Source: Rhodobacter sp. (GTDB lineage Bacteria > Pseudomonadota > Alphaproteobacteria > Rhodobacterales > Rhodobacteraceae). Taken from it: a stretch of 64,000 bases of DNA. Numbering within the stretch: the first letter of the stretch is position 1; every line of letters starts with the position of its first letter. Below are positions 27,253 to 35,578 of this stretch, piece by piece. The translations under genes and the position numbers were made by a program. The notes below the pieces were generated by a model that had not been told where the DNA came from, ran no database searches, and saw only the letters and a list, made by a program, of their open reading frames with translations. The DNA lies in the NCBI GenBank assembly GCA_027484145.1, contig JAIXUH010000013.1, positions 434,001 to 498,000 on the forward strand, read 5' to 3'.

Positions 27253-27341
27253 GGCGAGGCCCTCACTGGCCACAAACAGTGCCAGCCGATTTGGTCGCTG
27301 TATAGGGCGAAGTCGGGCCACAATCTGGCATTTTCACCCCG

Positions 27342-28919
27342 TCAGCCTTCGGTGAACAGACCAATGCGGCCAAACTGGCAAGCGGTATCTGCCGTCGTTG
27401 CAATGATCTCGGACACCGGAGGAACCGGCAACCCGTTAGCCTGTGCCAAAAGCGCATGAAGGGCCAAGGGCGGCCGACGGCACCAGATCACGATCAACTG
27501 ATCTTCGCCCGTTGGTGGCGCCACGGAAAACCGCAGGGCAAGGCCCTGATCAGCAGGCGCATCCTCACGGAAGCCGGGCGGATACAGACCATACTGCACC
27601 GTTCCGTCCGAGGCGAGGTTGAACAGGGTCAGAAAGTTCAGGTCAGCGGCGGGGGGCGGAAAGTCAAAGCCAACCGTGGCCCCGATGGGCTGGCGCGCGG
27701 CAGATTGGTGCGGAGTCAGTACCACAGGCGGCAGGTTCAGAACCTTGGCGTCGTTCAGATCAATCAGAAAGCGCGCACGTTCAATCTGCGGACGGGCGTC
27801 AGAGTTGATCACCGTCACCCTGTCACCCTGACCGTTGAACACGGCCCAGCCTTCGGCGACCCGTTCAAACATCAGCGACTGCCCCTGATCCACCAGACGG
27901 CAGCCGGGGCATTGACCATTTTCCAGCCCCGGCGGCGGCGCACCCACCACCTTGACAGGCAGTCCGGGCGGCAAGGGGGCGGGTGGCGGCGGGGCTTCGG
28001 CCTGCAGCGACAGCATCACCGACGGGTCGCCGCGCGGCAGAAACCGGGGTTGCTGGTTCTGATCCATATGCGTGAACACGCGGTCACCGACAAAGCTGGC
28101 AATCTCCAGCCGGGTCAGAACACCATCGCTGTTCATATCGGCCTCACCCTCGATCGCCTTGGCAAAGAACCACGACAGGGCGCCATGCGGCTGACCATCG
28201 AAAGCTGTTTCCTGCACCAGCCGGTCGTCGCTTGCAGTGGCCAGAACCTGCGTTACATGCGCCAGACTTGGCGCGCCCGTATCACCCGCCCCAGAGGGCG
28301 CCTCGGTCGGTATCGGGTCAATCGGAATATCCCAGATGCCCCCTGAACGGCTAAGGCCAGCGGCATGGGCAGAAACACTCCGCTCCAGCCCACCGGAATG
28401 GCAACTGTCCATCACCCAGACCACCTGAAGCTGCGGAACGGACGCCAGCATTTCATGCAACTGGTCATCGTTCAGACGACCCGCGCGCGCATTGTTGGGG
28501 TCGAAATCGGCAAACATCAGGGTTTCGTCCAACCCGTCCTTTTCATCAACCGGCTCGGACGCCTCACGCTCTTGCCCGCCATGTCCGGCATAGGTGACAA
28601 AGACCCGGTCGCCCGGTGCGGCCTGTGTCACAACTTCGGTCCAAGCGGCCTGAAAGGCACCAAGGGTTGCGGTCTGGTTCAGCAAGAACCGATTGTCGGG
28701 CAGATCGACCCCGACTTTGCGAAGGGCGGCCGCCACGACCTTGGCATCGTTCACCGCCCCCTGCAGGTCTGTGTGGCCACTGGCCGGGCGGTTGGGATCA
28801 AAGGGTTCGAAATTGATATAGTCATCAATTCCAACCACAATGGCCCAATCGCGCGCCATGGCAGGTCCGGTCAGCGCAACACACGCGACCAGCGCCAGAA
28901 TGAGCGATTTAGTAGCCAA
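27342..28919 (-). CDS. Exported caspase-family peptidase with EF-hand-like loop
   Basis: A 525-residue protein. I chose a TTG start at 28919 because GGAGG lies six bases before it and it yields a signal peptide (1-22, ending GPAMA). The caspase domain has H113 (VTYAGHGG) and C173 (VMDSCHSGG). It is closer to classical metacaspases than the two genes downstream, with an acidic DEKDGLDETLMFADFD stretch. At the end of the domain lies DMNSDGVLTRLE, a complete 12-residue EF-hand calcium loop. The C-terminal half after a Pro-rich linker looks like a DUF4384-type beta domain. It overlaps the end of the OmpA-like gene by 11 bases. Confidence 0.82.
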   Translation of the reverse strand: MATKSLILALVACVALTGPAMARDWAIVVGIDDYINFEPFDPNRPASGHTDLQGAVNDAKVVAAALRKVGVDLPDNRFLLNQTATLGAFQAAWTEVVTQAAPGDRVFVTYAGHGGQEREASEPVDEKDGLDETLMFADFDPNNARAGRLNDDQLHEMLASVPQLQVVWVMDSCHSGGLERSVSAHAAGLSRSGGIWDIPIDPIPTEAPSGAGDTGAPSLAHVTQVLATASDDRLVQETAFDGQPHGALSWFFAKAIEGEADMNSDGVLTRLEIASFVGDRVFTHMDQNQQPRFLPRGDPSVMLSLQAEAPPPPAPLPPGLPVKVVGAPPPGLENGQCPGCRLVDQGQSLMFERVAEGWAVFNGQGDRVTVINSDARPQIERARFLIDLNDAKVLNLPPVVLTPHQSAARQPIGATVGFDFPPPAADLNFLTLFNLASDGTVQYGLYPPGFREDAPADQGLALRFSVAPPTGEDQLIVIWCRRPPLALHALLAQANGLPVPPVSEIIATTADTACQFGRIGLFTEG

Positions 28920-30114
28920 AGGCGACCTCCACCCGCCGCGCAATCGTCCGCAGCTCATCGATCGAGTATACAGCGGCATCGGTATAAAGTGGGGGTTCGC
29001 TCTCCCCTTTGCCCACCACGGTAATCCGTGTCTGGACCCCATCGCTGAGCAGGAAACCGGCAAGGCTTTCGGCGCGGCGCAGCGACAGATCAAGGTTATA
29101 GTTGCCATCGCCGACATCATCGGTGTGCCCGGTGATCACCAGTTGGCCAACGGCATTCGCCTTCAGAAATTCGCCCAGACGCAGCGCTTCACGCACGCCA
29201 GAGGCGTCAAGCTGGTCACTGTCAAAGCCAAAGCGGATGGGCAGGAACACGCTGTCCACCTTTTCCGCTGCCGCCGAGATCACGTTGTATTCCTGCGGCG
29301 CCGGTTGATAGGCAGGTTGCGCCGGGGCATTGGCATAGGGGTCGGCGGTCGGTTCGGGTGCGGCAGGCTGAACATAAGTGGTCACCGCTGAGTCTTCGGA
29401 CTGTGCAGTATAGGTGTCAGCGGCCGGTTGCGGCGGTTGGGCCACATAAGCATCGTTTGCGGGCTGCTGCGTCGCATATGTATCCGTGGTTTGTCCGGCT
29501 GCGGGTGCCGTTGCGACCTTTTCCACCGCAAGGCCGCGTGCTGCCATCGCCATGACGCCCGAGGCACCGCCACCACGCGTCACCGTGCTTTCCATGCTGC
29601 CGGCCAGCATCATGTTTTCCTGCGCCAGTGCCGAAAGCCGCTCGGCCACCGGCACCAGTTGTTCATTCTGAACGGTCTGCACCGGGTCGCCCAGTGTATC
29701 AAGGGCAGCGTTATACATCTTGGCGGCCTCGGCGCGATTGCCGCGTTTTGCGGCGATGTCACCGCGCACGGCCTGTACGGCCCAATGCACACCGGGGGCC
29801 TGCAGCACCAGTTCTTCAGCCCCGTCAACATCGCCGTTCGTCAGCAGACCCTGCGCCGCCCGCGCGATCAGGGCCGAGGTTTGCGACCGAGCGCCGCGCA
29901 GTTGGGCATCGTCACAACCCGCCGGAGCAACAGCCTGCCATGCTGCAAGGATCGCGGCAGAGTCGGTTCCACCCGACGCCACTTGCAGCGCCGTCAGAGC
30001 CGTTTCACAGGTGCTTTGTGCGGTTGCTGCCGCCGGAAGCCCGGCGAGCAGCGTTATCATTGCCATGCCTTGCCAAACCTGGCGCGGCAGGGGAAGTCGA
30101 GAACGTAGGGTCAT
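28909..30114 (-). CDS. OmpA-family peptidoglycan-associated protein
   Basis: A 401-residue exported protein. The leader (about 1-32, ending TAAAQ-like) is followed by a helical N-terminal domain with two cysteines, then a long low-complexity linker rich in Ala, Thr, Gln and Tyr (about 185-285). The C-terminal OmpA domain (about 290-401) has FGFDSDQLD and the peptidoglycan-binding segment TGHTDDVGDGNYNLDLSLRRA. It would be anchored to the cell wall. AAGGAAG precedes the ATG. It lies 17 bases after the multihaem cytochrome gene and overlaps the caspase gene, so the three are one unit. Confidence 0.85.
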   Translation of the reverse strand: MTLRSRLPLPRQVWQGMAMITLLAGLPAAATAQSTCETALTALQVASGGTDSAAILAAWQAVAPAGCDDAQLRGARSQTSALIARAAQGLLTNGDVDGAEELVLQAPGVHWAVQAVRGDIAAKRGNRAEAAKMYNAALDTLGDPVQTVQNEQLVPVAERLSALAQENMMLAGSMESTVTRGGGASGVMAMAARGLAVEKVATAPAAGQTTDTYATQQPANDAYVAQPPQPAADTYTAQSEDSAVTTYVQPAAPEPTADPYANAPAQPAYQPAPQEYNVISAAAEKVDSVFLPIRFGFDSDQLDASGVREALRLGEFLKANAVGQLVITGHTDDVGDGNYNLDLSLRRAESLAGFLLSDGVQTRITVVGKGESEPPLYTDAAVYSIDELRTIARRVEVAFGY

Positions 30115-30131
30115 TCCAGTCTTCCTTTGAT

Positions 30132-33100
30132 TTAATGCGATACGTTGAAAGTGACGGCATTGGTGGCGCTTTGGCCATTGTCCTTTGCCACCTGATCTGT
30201 CCGCTCAATCACCAGACCGCGCGACAGCGGCTGGAAACGTTCCTTTGCATAATCGACGGCGCCCTGCCCGCTGATCCGCTTGTCGCCAAGTCCGCCTTCG
30301 CGGCAGAAGGCCACCATCGTTTCACCCTTGCCGGGAGTGTCAAAGCGCAGTTGCAGACCCGATCCGGGGAAGGGAATGCGCCGCGTTTCACCAGCCTCAA
30401 GGAATACCGGGCCAAGCACTTCGGGCGGCAGTTCCTCGACCGTCTTGGTCTCTTCGACGTACAGCACCTGCAACTCACACTTGCGGTTGGCGCGCACATC
30501 GAATTCCAGCAGATCGTTGACCTTGACCTCAACCTTCGGCACCCAAAGTTCAAGGATCAGCGGATCGGCCGCCTTTACCGGGGGCTGATAGGGCGGCAGC
30601 GCGCTTTCCGGCTGCGGCACATAGGCGACCTGAGCCTGTGTGGCCTCATACTGCAGGGCCTCGGTCGCCTGCTGGTCATAGTTCGCAACAGGCTGCGGCT
30701 GATAGTCGTTCTGACCGGGCCGATAGGGGCGCAGGTCGGTCAGACGCGGCAGAAGGTCTGGCCAAACCGCCTCGATCTCGGACCGGCTGACATAGAGGCC
30801 GTCATCGACACGCTGCACCCACTGGTCAACCGTCTGCATCAGCAGCGGATCACCCATTTCGCGCATACGTTCGCGGAATTCTTCTTCGGTCAGGAAGAAG
30901 GTCCGCGCCACTTCGGCCAGATCAAGGTTGTCGAACTGAATGTCCGACAGATACGTCATGATCTCACCCCCGCCGGCCTTGGCCGGAGCCGCCATCGAAA
31001 CCTCCAGTCCGGCTGCGTTGGTTTCAGTGATTCCCAGCGTTTCCAGCGCGCGGCGGAAGGTTTCCGCATCCTTGGAGTAATACTCCTCCATCTCTTCGGC
31101 GGGGATATACATCTCCAGCAGCACCTCGCGCTGATCGCGGGTCAGGCGGTTGCTGGATTCGATGAAGCGGCGGATTTCATCGGTTTTGCGGATCATACCG
31201 TTTTCGTGGCAGTCAAAGCAGGACCGGCCATTCTCGATCTCGACGCCCTTGCCGATGGGCTTGTTGCGGTACGACACAATCGAGGTGGGGCCGACAAGCA
31301 AGCGTTCGCCTGCTGCGGTGGACAGGTAATAGCCCTGCAATCCGTTGGCGAGGCTGAAGATCATCTCGCCGCCGTCATGTTCGAAGGGTTCGGTGCCAGA
31401 TGGCAGCGGCATCGCTTCGGCCGGGCCATCGGGGTGCAAAAGCAGCGATTGCACGCCGTCACTGCCGGCAAAGTCATACGACTTCCAGTAGTAGCCACCG
31501 CGTGGCAGGTCCATCCGTTCCAGCATGCGGTTGTGGTCCGACACGCCTGATGTACCTTCGCCAAATCCGGCGCGGACAACTTCGCCTTGCTGGATCAGCG
31601 AATTCACATCGACACCCATCCGAACCTCAAGTTCCTTGATGTCGGCAGGCAGGCGCAGAAGCAGGTCATAGAACGGCGCTTCCGAGGCGACATGGGTGAA
31701 CCAGCTTGCCCCCAGAATTGGCACAGGCGCGCCGGTGCCATCCGCCAGAACCTTCAGCAGGCTGTCCGACGCTGGGTCCATCGCATAGGGGTAAAGGCGG
31801 GCCAGATCCCTCCAGCCTTCTTCGGTAAAGCCAGCCTCGACCGACCCTTGGGTAAAGGCGCCGGTCGACAGAGAGGCCCAGTCGTCAAGCGTCCAGCCAT
31901 AGTCGCGGATATCAACCCGGACCAGAGCGCCATCTGTGCCAGCCACAGGTGTGACCTTGGCCAAGGTTGCCGCGCGGCTGACCGAGTTGATGAACTTGTT
32001 CAGGCCCGCGTGCAGAAATGCCATCGGGTTTGCCCGCATTCCGGTCTGCGTGCAGTCAACTTCCGGAATTTCGGTATCGGCAAAGCTGAAATAGCGGATG
32101 AAGGCGCGGTCGCGTTCCTCTTGCGCCTGCAAGTCACCCACCGCTGCCAGCATGATCTGGTTGAAGTCGCCCCCCACGAACCGAGGGATTGCCACTTCGG
32201 GGCGGGGCAAGACCACTTCGGCGGCAGCCGTAGCCGTGGCCGCAGGGGCGGCGGGGGCGGCAGCCTCAACCGGGGCGGCGGCCTTGGCCTTTTCCACCTC
32301 GCCCAAAGCCACGATCCATGCCTTGATCGAGTCCAATTCCGCCGTCGTCAGCTTTGCGCCAAGGGGCATGCGGTTCAGCGCAATCGAGGCATAAAGCGGC
32401 GACTTGTCCGGATCGCCCGGAATAACGTGTGTGGTCTGCACCGCCATATCGCCAATGTCATGCATCGGGAAGGTGCGGTCGTTGCGTTGACCGGGGCCAT
32501 GGCAGGTGCGGCACTTGTCGTCCATCACCAGATCGGCGGCACGCTCAATCTCGGCCGGCACGCCAGCCACAGCCGCAGGTGCTGCAGGCGCCGGTTCCGG
32601 CGTGGCGACAGCTTCCAAAACTGGGGCAGCCGCCGGGGGTTCGCAGGCGGCGGCAACAATCTGCATCAGGCCTTCGGAGGCGGTCTGCTTGCCAATTTCG
32701 ACCGGGTCGATCTTGGCCACAGTCGCCACTACATCAGCGGCGGGTGCTGCATCTGTCGTGGTGGCAGGCGCATCGGCGACGGTTGTCACTTCGGCCTGCA
32801 CCAGTTGCACCGGTGCCTGCGGCAGGGTGGCCACATCGATCGGCTTGCCACTCAGATAGGCAAAGATCGCAGCACGGTCCTCAAGGCTCAGCTTTGCCGT
32901 TTGTTCCGCAACGCGGCGCATCGATCCGGCGGCCAAGGCCTTGCCGTTCAGCTTTTTGCCTTCGGCAAGGGTGCCGATGATAAACGCCTCGGGCCCGACC
33001 TTTTCCAGCCGCGCGGCCGAGATGTCGGGTGAATAGTCACCGAAAAAGCCCATAAATCCGGTGTAGGCATTGGCCGTGTCCAGATCAAAGCCGTCACGCG

Positions 33101-33716
33101 GCGTATGGCATTCGGCACAGTGGCCCAGCGCCTCGACCAGATACTGGCCGCGGGCCAATTGCGGGTCTGTTGGCGGGGTCAGCGCGGGACGCTCGACGTT
33201 CAGCAGCACGAGTGCCGAATGGCTGAATACGTTCACCTCATTCTCTTTCGAGGGGAGGTCACTGGTTTCCATCGTTTTCAGGTAGGCGCGCAGATCAAGG
33301 GCATCTTCCGGCTTCATCCGGGCATAGGCCGGAAACGGGAAGAAGGCACCATAATAGGGTTCACCTTCGGGCGACACGCCGCGCATCAGGGCGTTCAGGA
33401 ACTGGGCATCGGTCCAGCTACCAATACCCGCCACAGGATCATGCGTGATGTTGGGCGCGTAGACCTTGCCGAGGCGGTTTTCAAACACCCGCCCCCCGGC
33501 AAGGATCATCATCTCGCCCTCAATCGAGTGGCACGTGGCACATCCGGCGGCGTTATAGACCACCTCGCCATGCGCCGCGTCAGGTTTGTAGCTGTCGAAC
33601 TGCCCTTCCGTAAACTCCGGAAGCTCTGCCATGGCCGGGGTCGAAAACAGGGCCAGTGCGAGGATGCCGATGCTTGTCTTCAGTCGAATTGCCGTGATTG
33701 CCATGATGTTCTCCAT
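30132..33716 (-). CDS. Giant exported tetrahaem c-type cytochrome with DUF4384-like tail
   Basis: A 1194-residue secreted protein with four haem c attachment motifs: CATCH (C59), CAECH (C200), CRTCH (C402) and CFDCH (C833). Residues 40-300 resemble the dihaem cytochrome subunit of membrane alcohol/sugar dehydrogenases. Residues 390-465 are a single cytochrome c unit after an Ala/Pro-rich linker. Residues 520-960 are a large domain I do not recognise, with the fourth haem inside it. A Gln/Tyr/Pro-rich linker precedes a C-terminal beta domain (about 1075-1194; ELWVPKVEVKVNDLLEFDV) of DUF4384 type, which is usually found in caspase-associated proteins. It is directly downstream of the NOX-like oxidoreductase gene (11 bases), suggesting electron exchange. 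Confidence 0.8.
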   Translation of the reverse strand: MENIMAITAIRLKTSIGILALALFSTPAMAELPEFTEGQFDSYKPDAAHGEVVYNAAGCATCHSIEGEMMILAGGRVFENRLGKVYAPNITHDPVAGIGSWTDAQFLNALMRGVSPEGEPYYGAFFPFPAYARMKPEDALDLRAYLKTMETSDLPSKENEVNVFSHSALVLLNVERPALTPPTDPQLARGQYLVEALGHCAECHTPRDGFDLDTANAYTGFMGFFGDYSPDISAARLEKVGPEAFIIGTLAEGKKLNGKALAAGSMRRVAEQTAKLSLEDRAAIFAYLSGKPIDVATLPQAPVQLVQAEVTTVADAPATTTDAAPAADVVATVAKIDPVEIGKQTASEGLMQIVAAACEPPAAAPVLEAVATPEPAPAAPAAVAGVPAEIERAADLVMDDKCRTCHGPGQRNDRTFPMHDIGDMAVQTTHVIPGDPDKSPLYASIALNRMPLGAKLTTAELDSIKAWIVALGEVEKAKAAAPVEAAAPAAPAATATAAAEVVLPRPEVAIPRFVGGDFNQIMLAAVGDLQAQEERDRAFIRYFSFADTEIPEVDCTQTGMRANPMAFLHAGLNKFINSVSRAATLAKVTPVAGTDGALVRVDIRDYGWTLDDWASLSTGAFTQGSVEAGFTEEGWRDLARLYPYAMDPASDSLLKVLADGTGAPVPILGASWFTHVASEAPFYDLLLRLPADIKELEVRMGVDVNSLIQQGEVVRAGFGEGTSGVSDHNRMLERMDLPRGGYYWKSYDFAGSDGVQSLLLHPDGPAEAMPLPSGTEPFEHDGGEMIFSLANGLQGYYLSTAAGERLLVGPTSIVSYRNKPIGKGVEIENGRSCFDCHENGMIRKTDEIRRFIESSNRLTRDQREVLLEMYIPAEEMEEYYSKDAETFRRALETLGITETNAAGLEVSMAAPAKAGGGEIMTYLSDIQFDNLDLAEVARTFFLTEEEFRERMREMGDPLLMQTVDQWVQRVDDGLYVSRSEIEAVWPDLLPRLTDLRPYRPGQNDYQPQPVANYDQQATEALQYEATQAQVAYVPQPESALPPYQPPVKAADPLILELWVPKVEVKVNDLLEFDVRANRKCELQVLYVEETKTVEELPPEVLGPVFLEAGETRRIPFPGSGLQLRFDTPGKGETMVAFCREGGLGDKRISGQGAVDYAKERFQPLSRGLVIERTDQVAKDNGQSATNAVTFNVSH

Positions 33717-33727
33717 GACGTGTAATC

Positions 33728-35098
33728 TTATCTGAATTCAAAACGTTCGAAGTGGATGGCGCGGGGCACCTTGCCCGACGCCTTTAGGTCTTTGACAAGG
33801 CCTTCGCGCATGGGCGCCGGGCCGCAGAACCAGAAGCTTGCCTGCGCGATCTCGAACGGCAGGTAACTGACCAGTTTTGCCGCATCAAAGCGGCCGTCTG
33901 TGTCACTGCAATGAAGCTTCAGGGTAAATCCTGGCACCCGTTCGGCCGCGGCGCGCAAGCGGTCCAGCGCCACGCCTTCGGCCTCATTGCGGATACAATA
34001 GATCATGCAGATCTGCTCGGCGTCGCCCGGCTTCAGGTGGTCAGCCCAGGCGATGAATGGCGTCACGCCGATGCCCGCAGCCACCCACACCTGTTTGGGT
34101 CCACCGCGGTGATGATGAAACCGCCCATAGCCCCCTTCGACCTTTGCCGTGTCGCCCACCGAAAGCGCGTCGCGCAGGTGGCGCGTGTAATCGCCCAGCC
34201 CCCGGATCGAGAACTGTATCCCCCCGTTGGGCCGCACCTGCGACACAGTAAAGGGATGCGGCTCGCCCAGACCCTTGGCCGAGAATTTGACGAAAGCGAA
34301 ACTGCCGGGGCGGACTGACACGCCGCGCCCTGCGGGTTCCAGATCGACAATCGTCGCAGCAGGGTGCTTGGTGACGGCCGTTACCTTGTAGGCGCGGCGG
34401 CGCACCAGAAACCCGAACTGCGACCACAAGAACGCCGCCGCCCCGACCGCAGCCGCGCCGTTCAAGTAATAGGCCAGCAGCGCATTGTTATCGAACGGCG
34501 CCTTGACGAAGAACTGGTGAAACGCAATGCCAAGAAACACAACGCCCAGCAGGCGGTGACTTTGTCGCCAAATTCCATAGGGGATTTCCCATGTGATCTT
34601 GGGCATCTTCGGCACCCGTTTGAAAAAGCTGATCAGAACAAGAAAGACCATCAGGTAAAACGAAATTTCGGCCACTTGGATGGCAAGCTCGCTGATCGCG
34701 GCCATCACCTGCAGCCCATCTGTGGCGATCTTGATCTGCTGGTGCAGGAACGCGCAAGTCAGGATCAGCATACCCAGCCACTTGTGGACCCAGTAAACCT
34801 GATCAAGGCCATCGAACATGGCATCGATTCCGGGCAGGCGTGCGGCCATCACAAGATTGATTGCCATCAGGGTGAACGCGGTGGCCCCAAGCGCAATCAC
34901 GGGCCAGGTGGTTCCGGGCAAATGGCCCGCTGCGGCAAAGGCGAGTGCCACGGGCAGTAAAATACCAACGATGATGACCAAGATCTTGCCAAGCAAAGGA
35001 AGCGTCCCATCAAAAGAATCTGACCGCTCCAGCAATCGTGAACGGCAGGTGTAGCTTAGTGAAGGAAAGCGGATTCCCGCAAAGCCTTTTTGTTGCAT
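33728..35098 (-). CDS. NOX/ferric reductase-like transmembrane oxidoreductase
   Basis: A membrane flavocytochrome of about 456 residues. The six-helix haem domain carries two His pairs, H105-x13-H119 and H181-x12-H194, the same spacing as in NADPH oxidases. The cytosolic part has an FAD motif HPFTVSQ (281-287) and an NAD(P)H-binding domain with AAGIGVTPFIAW and FWFCGPAPM, and ends FERFEFR. Such enzymes move electrons from NAD(P)H across the membrane to O2, Fe(III) or a periplasmic partner. The start is uncertain: the ATG at 35098 has no good ribosome site and a TTG further in is possible. It heads the cytochrome-OmpA-caspase operon. Confidence 0.82.
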   Translation of the reverse strand: MQQKGFAGIRFPSLSYTCRSRLLERSDSFDGTLPLLGKILVIIVGILLPVALAFAAAGHLPGTTWPVIALGATAFTLMAINLVMAARLPGIDAMFDGLDQVYWVHKWLGMLILTCAFLHQQIKIATDGLQVMAAISELAIQVAEISFYLMVFLVLISFFKRVPKMPKITWEIPYGIWRQSHRLLGVVFLGIAFHQFFVKAPFDNNALLAYYLNGAAAVGAAAFLWSQFGFLVRRRAYKVTAVTKHPAATIVDLEPAGRGVSVRPGSFAFVKFSAKGLGEPHPFTVSQVRPNGGIQFSIRGLGDYTRHLRDALSVGDTAKVEGGYGRFHHHRGGPKQVWVAAGIGVTPFIAWADHLKPGDAEQICMIYCIRNEAEGVALDRLRAAAERVPGFTLKLHCSDTDGRFDAAKLVSYLPFEIAQASFWFCGPAPMREGLVKDLKASGKVPRAIHFERFEFR

Positions 35099-35431
35099 GA
35101 GGGAAAGCGTGTTCCATAGGTAACCGGGTTTGCGCGCGGCTGAAATTCGTATTGAATAACAGTCTGTTATGATGTTTCGCAGGACAAAATGTCTGGGCTC
35201 TGGGGCCGGAAGGATTGTTTTCTCGGTGCGAATCTGTGTTCGGGCTGCTGAAAACCGGGCCGAAACTGTAGACGTTGAACAACAACTTCGCCCTTCGGCA
35301 TCCCCTCGCAGGGGGTCCGCCGACGGCGAGGTCAAGACCGAAAAGCGGCTTTGGCATGCGGCATCGGGATTGGTCGTTGCGCCAAAGGGGCTATGGGTGC
35401 ATCCTTTGCACGTCACGAGTAAGGGTTTGCG
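35099..35431. other. Intergenic region upstream of the NOX-like operon
   Basis: About 330 bases without a convincing gene. It holds the palindrome at 35156-35170 and an A/T-richer patch around 35140-35175, which would suit the promoter of the minus-strand operon. A plus-strand reading frame here has no ribosome site and an implausible composition. Confidence 0.5.
35156..35170. promoter_or_regulatory. Palindromic operator candidate before the NOX-cytochrome-caspase operon
   Basis: ATAACAG-T-CTGTTAT is a perfect 7-bp inverted repeat with a one-base centre, 58 bases upstream of the predicted start of the NOX-like gene. It is a strong candidate for a regulator-binding site controlling the island. 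Confidence 0.5.
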
Positions 35432-35575
35432 ATGTTGGATGCCGATCAGATCGACGCGTTCCGGGATATGTGCGTCCCTGACCCTGCCAAGGTGCTGCCT
35501 GTGGTGAATCCCGCAAAACGTGCCGCACAACCGAAGCCGGCCGCCGCAGTAACGACCCCGGTCCGCACAGCCTGA
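35432..35575 (+). CDS. Putative 47-residue protein, unknown function
   Basis: A short reading frame starting ATGTTGGATGCC, with AAGGG about seven bases upstream, ending in TGA three bases before the kinase gene's stop on the other strand. The predicted peptide has an acidic N-terminal half (MLDADQIDAFRDMCVPDP) and an Ala/Pro/Lys-rich tail. No homology is recognised. Codon composition is reasonable for the genome, but the call rests on the ribosome site and position only. Confidence 0.35.
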   Translation: MLDADQIDAFRDMCVPDPAKVLPVVNPAKRAAQPKPAAAVTTPVRTA

Positions 35576-35578
35576 CGC

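Noticed and set aside
29628-31550. A 640-codon plus-strand frame opposite the OmpA and cytochrome genes
   Set aside because: Antisense shadow; the minus strand shows haem-binding, OmpA and signal-peptide motifs in frame.
35169-35507. A 112-codon plus-strand frame before the kinase gene
   Set aside because: No ribosome site, unusual composition with many Arg, Cys and Trp, and it overlaps the better-supported small frame at 35432-35575 in another phase.
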